A stretch of 5,723 nucleotides of DNA from contig JAHEHW010000139.1 in the NCBI GenBank assembly GCA_024639745.1, positions 1 to 5,723 of the forward strand. Reading direction: 5' to 3'. The translations under genes and the position numbers were made by a program. Positions 1 to 5,723 of this stretch are shown here, in pieces (the first letter of the stretch is position 1; each line of letters opens with the position of its first letter). This DNA is from Salaquimonas sp. (GTDB lineage: Bacteria; Pseudomonadota; Alphaproteobacteria; Rhizobiales; Rhizobiaceae). The notes under the pieces are model-generated. The model was not told the origin of the DNA and did not search any database. It saw only the letters and a list, made by a program, of their open reading frames with translations.

Positions 1-322
1 GCAATACCCTGTCGTTTACGGAAAATGCCCCCTCGATAAACCGGGCCTGTTCGTCTTCGCTGCCATCATCAAGCGTGCCTGGCAGCTGTCTATTGACTTC
101 GTCGAAGGGAAGTTTCGAGAGAATTGCGACCCCGTTAAAGCTTTTCTGGCCGTGGGTTTCGACATTGTAGCCGAGTTCTTCAAACCGCTCGCTCGGAAAA
201 TTCTCGTCGACCGATTTGAGCTCCTGCAGGCAAACAATTTCCGGATCGGCTTCTTTTACCCATGTGACGAGGTTGTCCAGTCGGGCTTTGATGCCGTTTA
301 TATTCCATGTAGCGATTTTCAT
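1..322 (-). CDS. xthA: Exodeoxyribonuclease III (AP endonuclease), N-terminal part, runs off the left edge
   Basis: Reading leftward from the ATG at 322-320 gives 107 uninterrupted codons with no stop before the window edge, so only about 40% of a usual 260-270-residue protein is present. It starts MKIATWNINGIKARL, the hallmark first strand of the exonuclease III/endonuclease-exonuclease-phosphatase fold. Asn7 and Glu34 (in IVCLQELK) match the conserved Asn and the metal-binding Glu of the family, and GQKSFNGVAILSK (58-70) is the next conserved block. The other catalytic Tyr, Asp, Asn and His residues lie outside the window. Family role: Mg-dependent cleavage of DNA at abasic sites and 3'-end trimming in base-excision repair, in the cytoplasm. 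The start is supported by a GGAGG at good spacing. The gene lies 95 bp downstream of erpA on the same strand and may be co-transcribed with it. Family assignment is near certain; the intactness of the rest cannot be judged. Confidence 0.95.
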   Translation of the reverse strand, partial: MKIATWNINGIKARLDNLVTWVKEADPEIVCLQELKSVDENFPSERFEELGYNVETHGQKSFNGVAILSKLPFDEVNRQLPGTLDDGSEDEQARFIEGAFSVNDRVL

Positions 323-330
323 TCGGCCAG

Positions 331-335
331 CCTCC
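331..335 (-). promoter_or_regulatory. Ribosome binding site of xthA
   Basis: On the minus strand GGAGG lies 8 nt before the ATG at 322-320. It is a near-perfect Shine-Dalgarno core and fixes the xthA start at the residue expected for the family. Confidence 0.7.
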
Positions 336-417
336 GTTGGCGGCTTGATAGCTTGCCGGGACAATTACCGAAAGAGCTTTATCGGCCCTCGCTGAAAACT
401 GAACAGGAATCGTGCTG

Positions 418-765
418 TCAGATGGAGAAACTGGTGCCGCAACCGCAGGAAGCGACTGCGTTGGGATTATTCACCTGAAAAGCCTGGCCCATCAGATTAT
501 CGACAAAGTCGACTTCGGATCCGCCCATGTAGATAATCGACATGGAATCGATGAAAACCCGTCCGCCGTGCCCTTCCAACACCAAATCGTCATCCGTGGG
601 CTGTTCGTCCACCAATTCGTATTTGTACGAGAAACCGGAGCAGCCGCCGCCCTCGACGGATATCCTCAGCGCCGATTTCTCGGGCGTGTCGGATAAAATC
701 TCACCGACCCTTTTAAGGGCGCTGTCGGTGACTGTTACGGACGATTGTTGGGTGGGCGCGTTCAT
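418..765 (-). CDS. erpA: A-type iron-sulfur cluster carrier/insertion protein (ErpA/IscA/HesB family)
   Basis: Complete 115-residue protein, the usual length for the family. It has the three invariant cysteines of A-type carriers: Cys42 in GGGCSGF (39-45) and Cys107 and Cys109 in the C-terminal SCGCGTSFSI (106-115). Between them is the typical beta-rich core (FIDSMSIIYMGGSEVDFVD, 71-89). Family role: binds a [2Fe-2S] or [4Fe-4S] cluster through these cysteines and passes it to apo-enzymes in the cytoplasm, downstream of the ISC/SUF scaffold. The name erpA rather than iscA or sufA rests on context: it stands alone beside xthA and dgt, away from any visible isc or suf operon, as is usual for alphaproteobacterial genes annotated erpA. 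The first about 10 residues are a non-conserved polar extension. The start is supported by an AGGGA six bases upstream. It is transcribed divergently from dgt, with xthA downstream on the same strand. The paralogue name is less sure than the family. Confidence 0.93.
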   Translation of the reverse strand: MNAPTQQSSVTVTDSALKRVGEILSDTPEKSALRISVEGGGCSGFSYKYELVDEQPTDDDLVLEGHGGRVFIDSMSIIYMGGSEVDFVDNLMGQAFQVNNPNAVASCGCGTSFSI

Positions 766-771
766 CGCAAA

Positions 772-776
772 TCCCT
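772..776 (-). promoter_or_regulatory. Ribosome binding site of erpA
   Basis: Minus-strand AGGGA, 6 nt before the ATG at 765-763, supports the annotated erpA start. Confidence 0.6.
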
Positions 777-795
777 GCTTTTTGAGTATATTGAG

Positions 796-824
796 AAAAT
801 ATGCTGTTGCCGCCCAGAGTTCAA
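796..824 (-). promoter_or_regulatory. Candidate housekeeping-sigma promoter for erpA (-xthA)
   Basis: On the minus strand TTGAAC (complement of 819-824) and TATTTT (complement of 796-801) are separated by exactly 17 bp. Each hexamer matches 4 of 6 bases of the sigma70 consensus. Transcription would begin near 789, giving a leader of about 24 nt that contains the AGGGA. The position is right and the spacing ideal, but the match is moderate and no start site was measured. No iron-responsive or IscR/RirA-type box was recognised over it. Confidence 0.4.
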
Positions 825-892
825 GGCGTGGAATGTCATCCGTCTTTAATGGGTGCTCAACGCCTGATATGCATTTGATACGGCAAATAAAC

Positions 893-909
893 GATTCCGT
901 TACGGAATC
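893..909. promoter_or_regulatory. Perfect 17-bp palindrome in the erpA-dgt divergent region (possible operator or leader hairpin)
   Basis: GATTCCGT-T-ACGGAATC: two 8-bp arms that are exact reverse complements around a single central T. It ends 2 bp before the in-frame GTG at 912 and 11 bp before the preferred dgt ATG at 921. Its symmetry, size and odd centre resemble an operator for a dimeric helix-turn-helix regulator (TetR-type sites often look like this). In RNA it could instead form a 7-bp stem with a UUA loop next to the dgt ribosome binding site. The palindrome is seen directly; any function is inferred. I recognise no named regulator's consensus. Confidence 0.45.
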
Positions 910-915
910 AGGTGA
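910..915 (+). promoter_or_regulatory. Ribosome binding site deciding the dgt start
   Basis: AGGTGA ends 5 nt before the ATG at 921. It overlaps the alternative in-frame GTG start at 912, whose own upstream signal is only a GGA inside the palindrome. This favours the ATG. Confidence 0.5.
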
Positions 916-920
916 CGGAC

Positions 921-2126
921 ATGGCGACTATATCACCAACGGGCAGGGGTTGGCTGGCACCATATGCCTATCAGGCGGCGGAGAGCCGCGGTCGGCTGTT
1001 CGATGAGCCTTCATCGCCCACCCGCACCCCTTTCCAGCGCGATCGCGACCGCATCATACACTCCACCGCATTCCGACGCCTTAAGCACAAGACACAGGTA
1101 TTCGTCTTTCATGAAGGAGATCACTTTCGTACGCGGCTGACCCATTCGATCGAGGTGTCGCAAATTGCGCGGGCGCTTGCACGGGCCTTCGAAGTCGATG
1201 AAGACTTGGCAGAGGCGCTGGCCCTGAGCCATGATTTTGGTCACACGCCTTTCGGTCACACAGGGGAAGAAGCTCTTGATGAACTCATGCGGGATTATGG
1301 CGGCTTTGACCACAATGCCCAATCCTTGCGGATCGTCACGCAGCTCGAACGTCGTTATGCCCGTTTTGACGGCTTGAACCTGTGTTGGGAAACCCTCGAG
1401 GGTCTCGTAAAACACAATGGACCGCTGCTTGGGCCTTTTTCCGATGGCAGGCCTGTCGACAAGACTATAATTGATTTCAACAAGCGGTTCGATCTCGAGC
1501 TTGATCGCTTCGCGGGCATCGAAGCTCAATGCGCTGCGATTGCAGACGATATTGCGTACAATGCGCACGATCTGGACGATGGGCTGCGGGCGGGGCTGTT
1601 CTCGCTGGAGGATATTCGCGATTTGCCATTGACCGGTGTCCATTACCGCGAGATCACGGACAAATTCCCGGGATTGGAGGAAAGCAGGGCGATCCACGAA
1701 ATTGTACGCCGCCAGATCACAAGCATGGTTGAAGATGCGATCAAGGCGGGCATGGGAAAGATCGCGGCGTTCTCGCCGGACTCGGCGGAGGCCGTCCGCG
1801 GAGCATCTGAAACCCTCATAACGTTCAGTCCGGAAATGGCTGTACAGGTGCAGGCCATCAAGAAATTCCTGTTCGGGCATATGTATCGGGCGCCCAGTGT
1901 CATGAGGATCCGGGATGAAGCATCCAAAGTCGTGACCGATCTGTTCCGCGCCTATATGGAAAATCCGGAAGAAATGTCTGAGGAATGGCGCAAAAGTTTT
2001 CTTCGGGCAGACGGCGGGGCGGCCGCCACCGCGCGGGTCGTTGCCGATTTTCTGGCCGGAATGACGGACCAGTATGCAATCCTGGAGCACCAGCGCCTAT
2101 TTGACGACACCCCGGAATTGCGATAG
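921..2126 (+). CDS. dgt: Deoxyguanosinetriphosphate triphosphohydrolase-like protein (HD-domain dNTPase)
   Basis: 401 residues from the ATG, close to the usual length of about 400 for the bacterial dGTPase-like type-2 subfamily. The HD signature is intact: His75 in RLTHSIEV, His104-Asp105 in [15 protein letters not shown], and the distal Asp in [16 protein letters not shown] (Asp209/210). Other family blocks are [20 protein letters not shown] (38-57), GDHFRTR just before the first His, and [14 protein letters not shown] (127-140). Known reaction of the family: hydrolysis of dNTPs, classically dGTP, to the nucleoside and inorganic triphosphate in a metal-dependent way. The exact substrate of this subfamily member cannot be read from sequence. 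An in-frame GTG at 912 would add Met-Thr-Asp; the ATG was preferred because AGGTGA sits 5 nt upstream. The gene is divergent from erpA and is followed after 62 bp by argS on the same strand, so an operon is likely. I found no convincing promoter in front of it. Confidence 0.95.
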   Translation: MATISPTGRGWLAPYAYQAAESRGRLFDEPSSPTRTPFQRDRDRIIHSTAFRRLKHKTQVFVFHEGDHFRTRLTHSIEVSQIARALARAFEVDEDLAEALALSHDFGHTPFGHTGEEALDELMRDYGGFDHNAQSLRIVTQLERRYARFDGLNLCWETLEGLVKHNGPLLGPFSDGRPVDKTIIDFNKRFDLELDRFAGIEAQCAAIADDIAYNAHDLDDGLRAGLFSLEDIRDLPLTGVHYREITDKFPGLEESRAIHEIVRRQITSMVEDAIKAGMGKIAAFSPDSAEAVRGASETLITFSPEMAVQVQAIKKFLFGHMYRAPSVMRIRDEASKVVTDLFRAYMENPEEMSEEWRKSFLRADGGAAATARVVADFLAGMTDQYAILEHQRLFDDTPELR

Positions 2127-2188
2127 GGCCAGCGGCACGTTGGAAACCTCCGGTTTTCCCGCATCTTCATGAAATAAGAGAAGCATCC

Positions 2189-3973
2189 ATGTCCGCGCAG
2201 AAATCGCCACTGCACAGCGTATTCAAAAAATTTGAAAAAATTATTAGAAAAGCCTTACAAGCAATTGAAATAAAGAGTACTGGCGAGGATTTACTTGAAC
2301 GCGTTGTTGTGGAAGCTCCACGGGATCCCGCACATGGCGACCTTGCGACCAATGTTGCGATGGTGCTTGCCAAGCCGCTGGCGATGAAACCGCGCGATCT
2401 GGCGCAAAAGATTGCGGATACCCTTACCGAAAATGAGGCTATCGCTGCGGCCGAGATTGCCGGTCCGGGCTTCATCAATCTTCGCCTGGCGCCTGGCTTC
2501 TGGACCGATCATCTTGCAACGATTGTGGAAGCCGGTCGGAGCTATGGCGCGGGCCAGACCGGAAACAGCCGCAAGGTCAATGTTGAATACGTTTCGGCAA
2601 ATCCCACGGGACCGATGCATGTTGGGCACTGCCGCGGGGCGGTAGTCGGAGATTCGCTTGCCAATCTTCTCGAGTTTGCCGGCTTTGATGTCACCAAGGA
2701 ATACGTGATCAACGACGCCGGGGTGCAAATCGATGTTCTGGCCCGCTCCGTAGAGGTCAGATATCTCGAGGCGCTGGGGGAAGCTATTACGGAAATCCCG
2801 GCAGGTCTTTATCCGGGCGATTATCTCGTTCCGATCGGTCGCCAGCTGGCAGCAGAATATGGCTCTGAACTGCTGGAAATGGATCAAGAAGCGAAAATGG
2901 AGATCCTTCGGGATCGCTCAATCGATGCGATGATGCGCTTGATTAAGGAAGATCTTGCGCTTCTCAATGTGCACCACGACGTGTTCTTCTCTGAAAGAAC
3001 GCTGCACGAGAAGCTTTCCGGGAGTTCGGCCATTGACCGGATGCTCGAGAGCCTGCGTGGCACTGGCTATATTTACGAAGGCCGGTTGCCGCCACCAAAG
3101 GGTGAGGTTCCGGAAGATTGGGAGGACCGGGAGCAGGTTTTGTTCCGCTCAACCTCGGTCGGAGATGACATGGACAGGCCATTGGTGAAGTCCGATGGCA
3201 GTTATACATACTTTGCGGCTGATGTGGCCTATTTCAAAGACAAGTTCGATCGCGGCTTTGAGCGCATGGTATATGTGCTCGGCGCGGATCACGGCGGCTA
3301 TGTTAAACGGCTGAAGGCGGTTGCCCGTGCGATTGCAGGCGACAAAGCCGAACTCGATGTCCTGCTGACACAGCTGGTGAAGCTTTACCGGGATGGCGAG
3401 CCGGTGCGAATGTCGAAACGCGCAGGCGATTTCGTAACCCTCAAGGAAGTCGTTGAGGAGGTAGGTGTCGATGCCGTCCGCTTCATGATGCTTTACCGGA
3501 AGCCGGAAGCCCCGCTGGATTTTGATTTCGTGAAAGTGACGGAACAATCGAAGGACAACCCGGTCTTCTACGTTCAATATGCTTATGCCCGCTGCAAATC
3601 GGTCCTGCGACAGGCAAATGCGGACATGCCTGATCTGGACCTGGGTATGGAAGCGCTGGCGGAGGCGGAGCTTGGCCGGTTGTTGGACGAGGGCGAAGTC
3701 GCTCTGATCCGGAAGATGGCGGAGTATCCGAAAGTAATTGAACAGGCTGCGGCCTCCGACGAGCCGCACAGAGTGGCGTTTTACCTTCACGAACTGGCTT
3801 CTGAGCTTCACACCCACTGGTCCAGAGGCAAAGAAATGCCGGAATTACGCTTTATTAACCCTGATGATGCAAAAGTCACGACTGCAAGAATGGCGCTTTT
3901 GACTGCGCTTTCTGGTATTCTGGCCTCTGGCTTGGCCATAATCGGGGTGAGTGCACCGGAAGAGATGCGTTAA
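2189..3973 (+). CDS. argS: Arginyl-tRNA synthetase
   Basis: Complete, 594 residues, a normal length for class I ArgRS. It attaches arginine to tRNA(Arg) with ATP in the cytoplasm. Visible domains: N-terminal Add1 tRNA-recognition domain (about 12-100, with [20 protein letters not shown]); catalytic Rossmann core opening with [16 protein letters not shown], whose HIGH-type motif is HVGH at 144-147; a GADHGGY block (365-371); a KMSKS-type loop reading RMSKR (407-411); then [17 protein letters not shown] leading into the C-terminal DALR anticodon-binding helices (about 458-594), ending SAPEEMR. An Arg in the first KMSKS position is consistent with the known tolerance of ArgRS for departures from that motif. 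The start has only a weak purine-rich signal (AAGAGAAG, 2176-2183, 5 nt upstream), but the N-terminus aligns sensibly with the Add1 domain. Codons 11-30 are strikingly AT-rich with rare-looking AGA, TTA and ATA codons, unlike the rest. It probably shares a transcript with dgt upstream; the SPOR gene follows 90 bp downstream. Confidence 0.97.
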   Translation: MSAQKSPLHSVFKKFEKIIRKALQAIEIKSTGEDLLERVVVEAPRDPAHGDLATNVAMVLAKPLAMKPRDLAQKIADTLTENEAIAAAEIAGPGFINLRLAPGFWTDHLATIVEAGRSYGAGQTGNSRKVNVEYVSANPTGPMHVGHCRGAVVGDSLANLLEFAGFDVTKEYVINDAGVQIDVLARSVEVRYLEALGEAITEIPAGLYPGDYLVPIGRQLAAEYGSELLEMDQEAKMEILRDRSIDAMMRLIKEDLALLNVHHDVFFSERTLHEKLSGSSAIDRMLESLRGTGYIYEGRLPPPKGEVPEDWEDREQVLFRSTSVGDDMDRPLVKSDGSYTYFAADVAYFKDKFDRGFERMVYVLGADHGGYVKRLKAVARAIAGDKAELDVLLTQLVKLYRDGEPVRMSKRAGDFVTLKEVVEEVGVDAVRFMMLYRKPEAPLDFDFVKVTEQSKDNPVFYVQYAYARCKSVLRQANADMPDLDLGMEALAEAELGRLLDEGEVALIRKMAEYPKVIEQAAASDEPHRVAFYLHELASELHTHWSRGKEMPELRFINPDDAKVTTARMALLTALSGILASGLAIIGVSAPEEMR

Positions 3974-4050
3974 ACGTAGGGTTCCTTAAAACCGACACAA
4001 ATAACGCTTTGAACTGCCGGCTGCGCTCAGGGTAGTTGTCGGGTAAGCAC

Positions 4051-4058
4051 AGGTAGGG
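4051..4058 (+). promoter_or_regulatory. Ribosome binding site of the SPOR-family gene
   Basis: AGGTAGGG, 5 nt before the ATG at 4064, fixes the start of the downstream membrane protein and agrees with its conserved N-terminal element. Confidence 0.6.
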
Positions 4059-4063
4059 CGTTT

Positions 4064-5723
4064 ATGACAGATCAGAACCAATCTAATCGGGATGATAGGG
4101 ATTTGCTGGCGGACGATGATCCGCTGGCGGAACTGGCTCGTATTATCTCCGGCGGTCCCGAAGGCCGCAGGAGCAAGGAAGCCGATCACGATGCCGACGA
4201 AGCCCGCTCTGACATGCGAGACAGCGCAAAAGAACCCGATCAGGACATGCCTGCATCTTCCGACGATGAAGAAGATTTCGACATCGAAGCTGTTCTCGCC
4301 CGCGAACTCGGTGAACCACCATCGGGTAAACAGCCCGAAGCCGAAACACAGAAAGCAACAGATATTGGCGCTGCCGCCGGGGCTTTGGCTACGGAGCCCG
4401 AAGAACCAGTCCGGAACGGCAATGAGCCGGAAGAGGCCAAAGAAACAGTCGGGGACGGCAGTGAGCCGGAAGAGACCGAAGAACTGTCGATCGAAGAACA
4501 GTTGATGGCGGAAATCGCCGGTGAGGACGAACAAGATATCCGGCAGGAAGCGCGATCGGAGCGAATGGCAGAGCTTTCGGAACCAGGCGTTCCGTCAAGC
4601 GGGGGTGCGGGTTCGCGCGAAGAAGATGCAAATTTCGATCTGGTCGATGATATGGTCGGGCAGATGCGGAAAGAGTTCTCCGCGGATGATGGCAAGACGG
4701 GAAATCAGGACGATCAGGCGGGGCACGCACCGGAGACGCCCGACATTACTGACCAGTCTGATGATTTTGAGCAATTCTTTGAAGGAAGTTTCGAAGATAT
4801 TCTCCGTGAGGACATTCCCGAAAAAGAAGCTGCGCACAGCAGGCGCAACGAAGAGGTAGTCGCCGAAGACACTGATCTGGATTTTGGCGAGGCGTTCGAA
4901 GCCGAGATGGCCGAGCTTTCAGGCCATCGCGACGTCGATGTGCCGGAGTCGTTCGTTACCGAAACCTTTATCGAAGAGCGCGAAGAGAAGACGGTGGTGG
5001 TTTCGCGAGAAATTCCCGCACCTGACGCGAGAGCTGTAAGCGCATCCGCTAGCGCAGGAAATATCGATACGCTTGAGGACGAGTTGGAGGAATTGTTTGC
5101 CGGCGAGTTGGATATCTCTGATTTTGACGGACTCGACGAGACGGAAACGGGACCTGGCGCACCGCCATCGCGACGCGCGGCAGATGCGGATCGCGAAACT
5201 GTTGCTGAATTGGATAGGGTTTCGTCCGAGCATGGCGCCACCGAAGCAGACGTCGAAAACGAGCTAGATGACCTGTTTGCCGCAGACGGAAATGCGGATC
5301 CAGGCTACATTGAAGATGACGGGCTCGCTGCCGGCTCTTCAGTCGAGCGTGCTGGCGGGAAAGGTTTCAGGCTGGCTGTGATGGCTCTTGCAGCGGCACT
5401 GGTGCTTGGTATCGGTATCGTTTCCTGGGGACTCTGGTCTGGCGGTCAACGCGCAACGGGAAATGGCGAACAGGGATTGATCGAAGCCGATAATGAGCCG
5501 GTCAAGGTAAAACCCGACGATCCGGGTGGCAAGCAGATCGCTAATCAGGACAATCAGGTTTACGATCGCGTTGCGGGTAATTCGGTTGATTCCGGGAATC
5601 AGGAAGAGCTGCTCTCGGACCGGCAACAACCGGTAGCAGTCGATACCAAAGCCGATACCCGACTTTTACCTCAGGATGAACCTGCGGCCACGGACGGAAG
5701 TGGCGGGCTTGCGCCCAAACGGG
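4064..5723 (+). CDS. SPOR-domain family bitopic membrane protein, N-terminal 553 residues, runs off the right edge
   Basis: Open from the ATG at 4064 to the window end without a stop (553 codons). Three parts are visible. Residues 1-433 are very acidic (about 31% Asp+Glu over the first 300, hand count), without Cys or Trp, and probably disordered and cytoplasmic. DDDPLAELARIIS (17-29) matches the N-terminal element of hyphomicrobial SPOR proteins downstream of argS. Residues 437-458 form the single membrane helix (LAVMALAAALVLGIGIVSWG core), preceded by Arg/Lys, so N-in topology. Residues 459-553 are a polar periplasmic linker with VKVKPDDPGGK and NQDNQVYDRVAG (480-505), which I recall as conserved in these proteins. 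The SPOR domain itself, which binds denuded septal peptidoglycan, would lie beyond the window; it is inferred, not seen. Likely role: cell-division or envelope-associated factor. A 39-bp tandem duplication lies at residues 114-139. Other genes of the presumed unit lie upstream (argS, 90 bp away). Confidence 0.85.
   Translation, partial: MTDQNQSNRDDRDLLADDDPLAELARIISGGPEGRRSKEADHDADEARSDMRDSAKEPDQDMPASSDDEEDFDIEAVLARELGEPPSGKQPEAETQKATDIGAAAGALATEPEEPVRNGNEPEEAKETVGDGSEPEETEELSIEEQLMAEIAGEDEQDIRQEARSERMAELSEPGVPSSGGAGSREEDANFDLVDDMVGQMRKEFSADDGKTGNQDDQAGHAPETPDITDQSDDFEQFFEGSFEDILREDIPEKEAAHSRRNEEVVAEDTDLDFGEAFEAEMAELSGHRDVDVPESFVTETFIEEREEKTVVVSREIPAPDARAVSASASAGNIDTLEDELEELFAGELDISDFDGLDETETGPGAPPSRRAADADRETVAELDRVSSEHGATEADVENELDDLFAADGNADPGYIEDDGLAAGSSVERAGGKGFRLAVMALAAALVLGIGIVSWGLWSGGQRATGNGEQGLIEADNEPVKVKPDDPGGKQIANQDNQVYDRVAGNSVDSGNQEELLSDRQQPVAVDTKADTRLLPQDEPAATDGSGGLAPKR
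4403..4480 (+). repeat. Two tandem copies of a 39-bp in-frame unit inside the SPOR-family gene
   Basis: Copy 1 is 4403-4441 and copy 2 is 4442-4480. They match at 33 of 39 bases by hand alignment. Each encodes 13 residues: EPVRNGNEPEEAK then ETVGDGSEPEETE. The unit is a whole number of codons, so it lengthens the acidic region without breaking the frame. It looks like a slipped-strand duplication in a low-constraint linker. Confidence 0.85.

Noticed and set aside
842..880. Possible dgt promoter (GTCTTT / TGATAT at 17 bp) and the paired TGATA words 11 bp apart
   Set aside because: Both hexamers match the sigma70 consensus too weakly, and the TGATA pair is too short to stand out in an AT-rich spacer.
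1011..2090. A 359-codon open frame antisense to dgt
   Set aside because: It lies wholly inside a clearly recognised dgt on the opposite strand, has no recognisable domain, and is the usual shadow frame produced by codon bias. Its composition is a scramble rich in Arg, Phe and Ile.
2142..2159. Hairpin GGAAACC-TCC-GGTTTTCC between dgt and argS as a terminator
   Set aside because: The stem needs a bulge, is short, and is followed by no T-run. Same-strand genes lie on both sides, so read-through is more likely.
2169..2177. Minimal upstream reading frame ATG AAA TAA just before argS
   Set aside because: It has no ribosome binding site of its own and a three-codon frame arises easily by chance. 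Without conservation data it cannot be called a leader peptide.
3407..3421. RMSKR in ArgRS as a defective KMSKS loop
   Set aside because: ArgRS enzymes are known to vary at this motif. The rest of the protein is intact and full length, so there is no sign of loss of function.
4013..4038. Imperfect inverted repeat AACTGCC...GGGTAGTT between argS and the SPOR gene as a terminator
   Set aside because: Only about 7 pairs including a G-U, a loop of about 11 nt, and no T-run after it. There is not enough to call a terminator or a riboswitch.
4240..4695. A Ser-rich open frame antisense to the SPOR-family gene
   Set aside because: The Ser/Pro/Ala-rich product mirrors the Asp/Glu/Gly codons of the true gene. 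It even repeats the 39-bp duplication, as expected of a shadow.

Overview
The window looks like ordinary chromosomal DNA from an alphaproteobacterium, probably of the Hyphomicrobiales (Rhizobiales) or a close relative. By eye the GC content is in the mid-50s percent. The evidence is the gene order xthA-erpA | dgt-argS-SPOR protein, which from general knowledge is a recurrent alphaproteobacterial neighbourhood, together with the typical sequence of the last gene (an N-terminal D-P-L-A-E-L-A-R-I element, a long acidic cytoplasmic region, one membrane helix). I cannot name the genus.

Layout. Bases 1-322 (minus strand) hold the N-terminal 107 codons of an exodeoxyribonuclease III (xthA); the rest lies beyond the left edge. 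Bases 418-765 (minus) hold a complete A-type iron-sulfur carrier (erpA). A 155-bp divergent control region (766-920) follows, with a plausible erpA promoter and a perfect 8+1+8 palindrome just before dgt. Bases 921-2126 (plus) encode a dGTPase-like HD-domain triphosphohydrolase (dgt). Bases 2189-3973 (plus) encode arginyl-tRNA synthetase (argS). Bases 4064-5723 (plus) hold the first 553 codons of a large SPOR-family bitopic membrane protein; its expected C-terminal SPOR domain is off the right edge. Every non-coding gap is shorter than 160 bp. I see no tRNA, rRNA, mobile element, CRISPR array or convincing intrinsic terminator.

How the genes relate. xthA and erpA are probably one leftward unit, and dgt, argS and the SPOR gene one rightward unit. 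Their functions are housekeeping: base-excision repair, Fe-S cluster delivery, dNTP pool control, arginine charging and cell-envelope/division work. No shared pathway is evident.

I did not find a new system. The points worth a second look are the palindrome at the dgt start, an abrupt AT-rich and possibly curved stretch at the start of argS, and the row of short acidic-hydrophobic motifs plus a 39-bp duplication in the cytoplasmic part of the SPOR protein.
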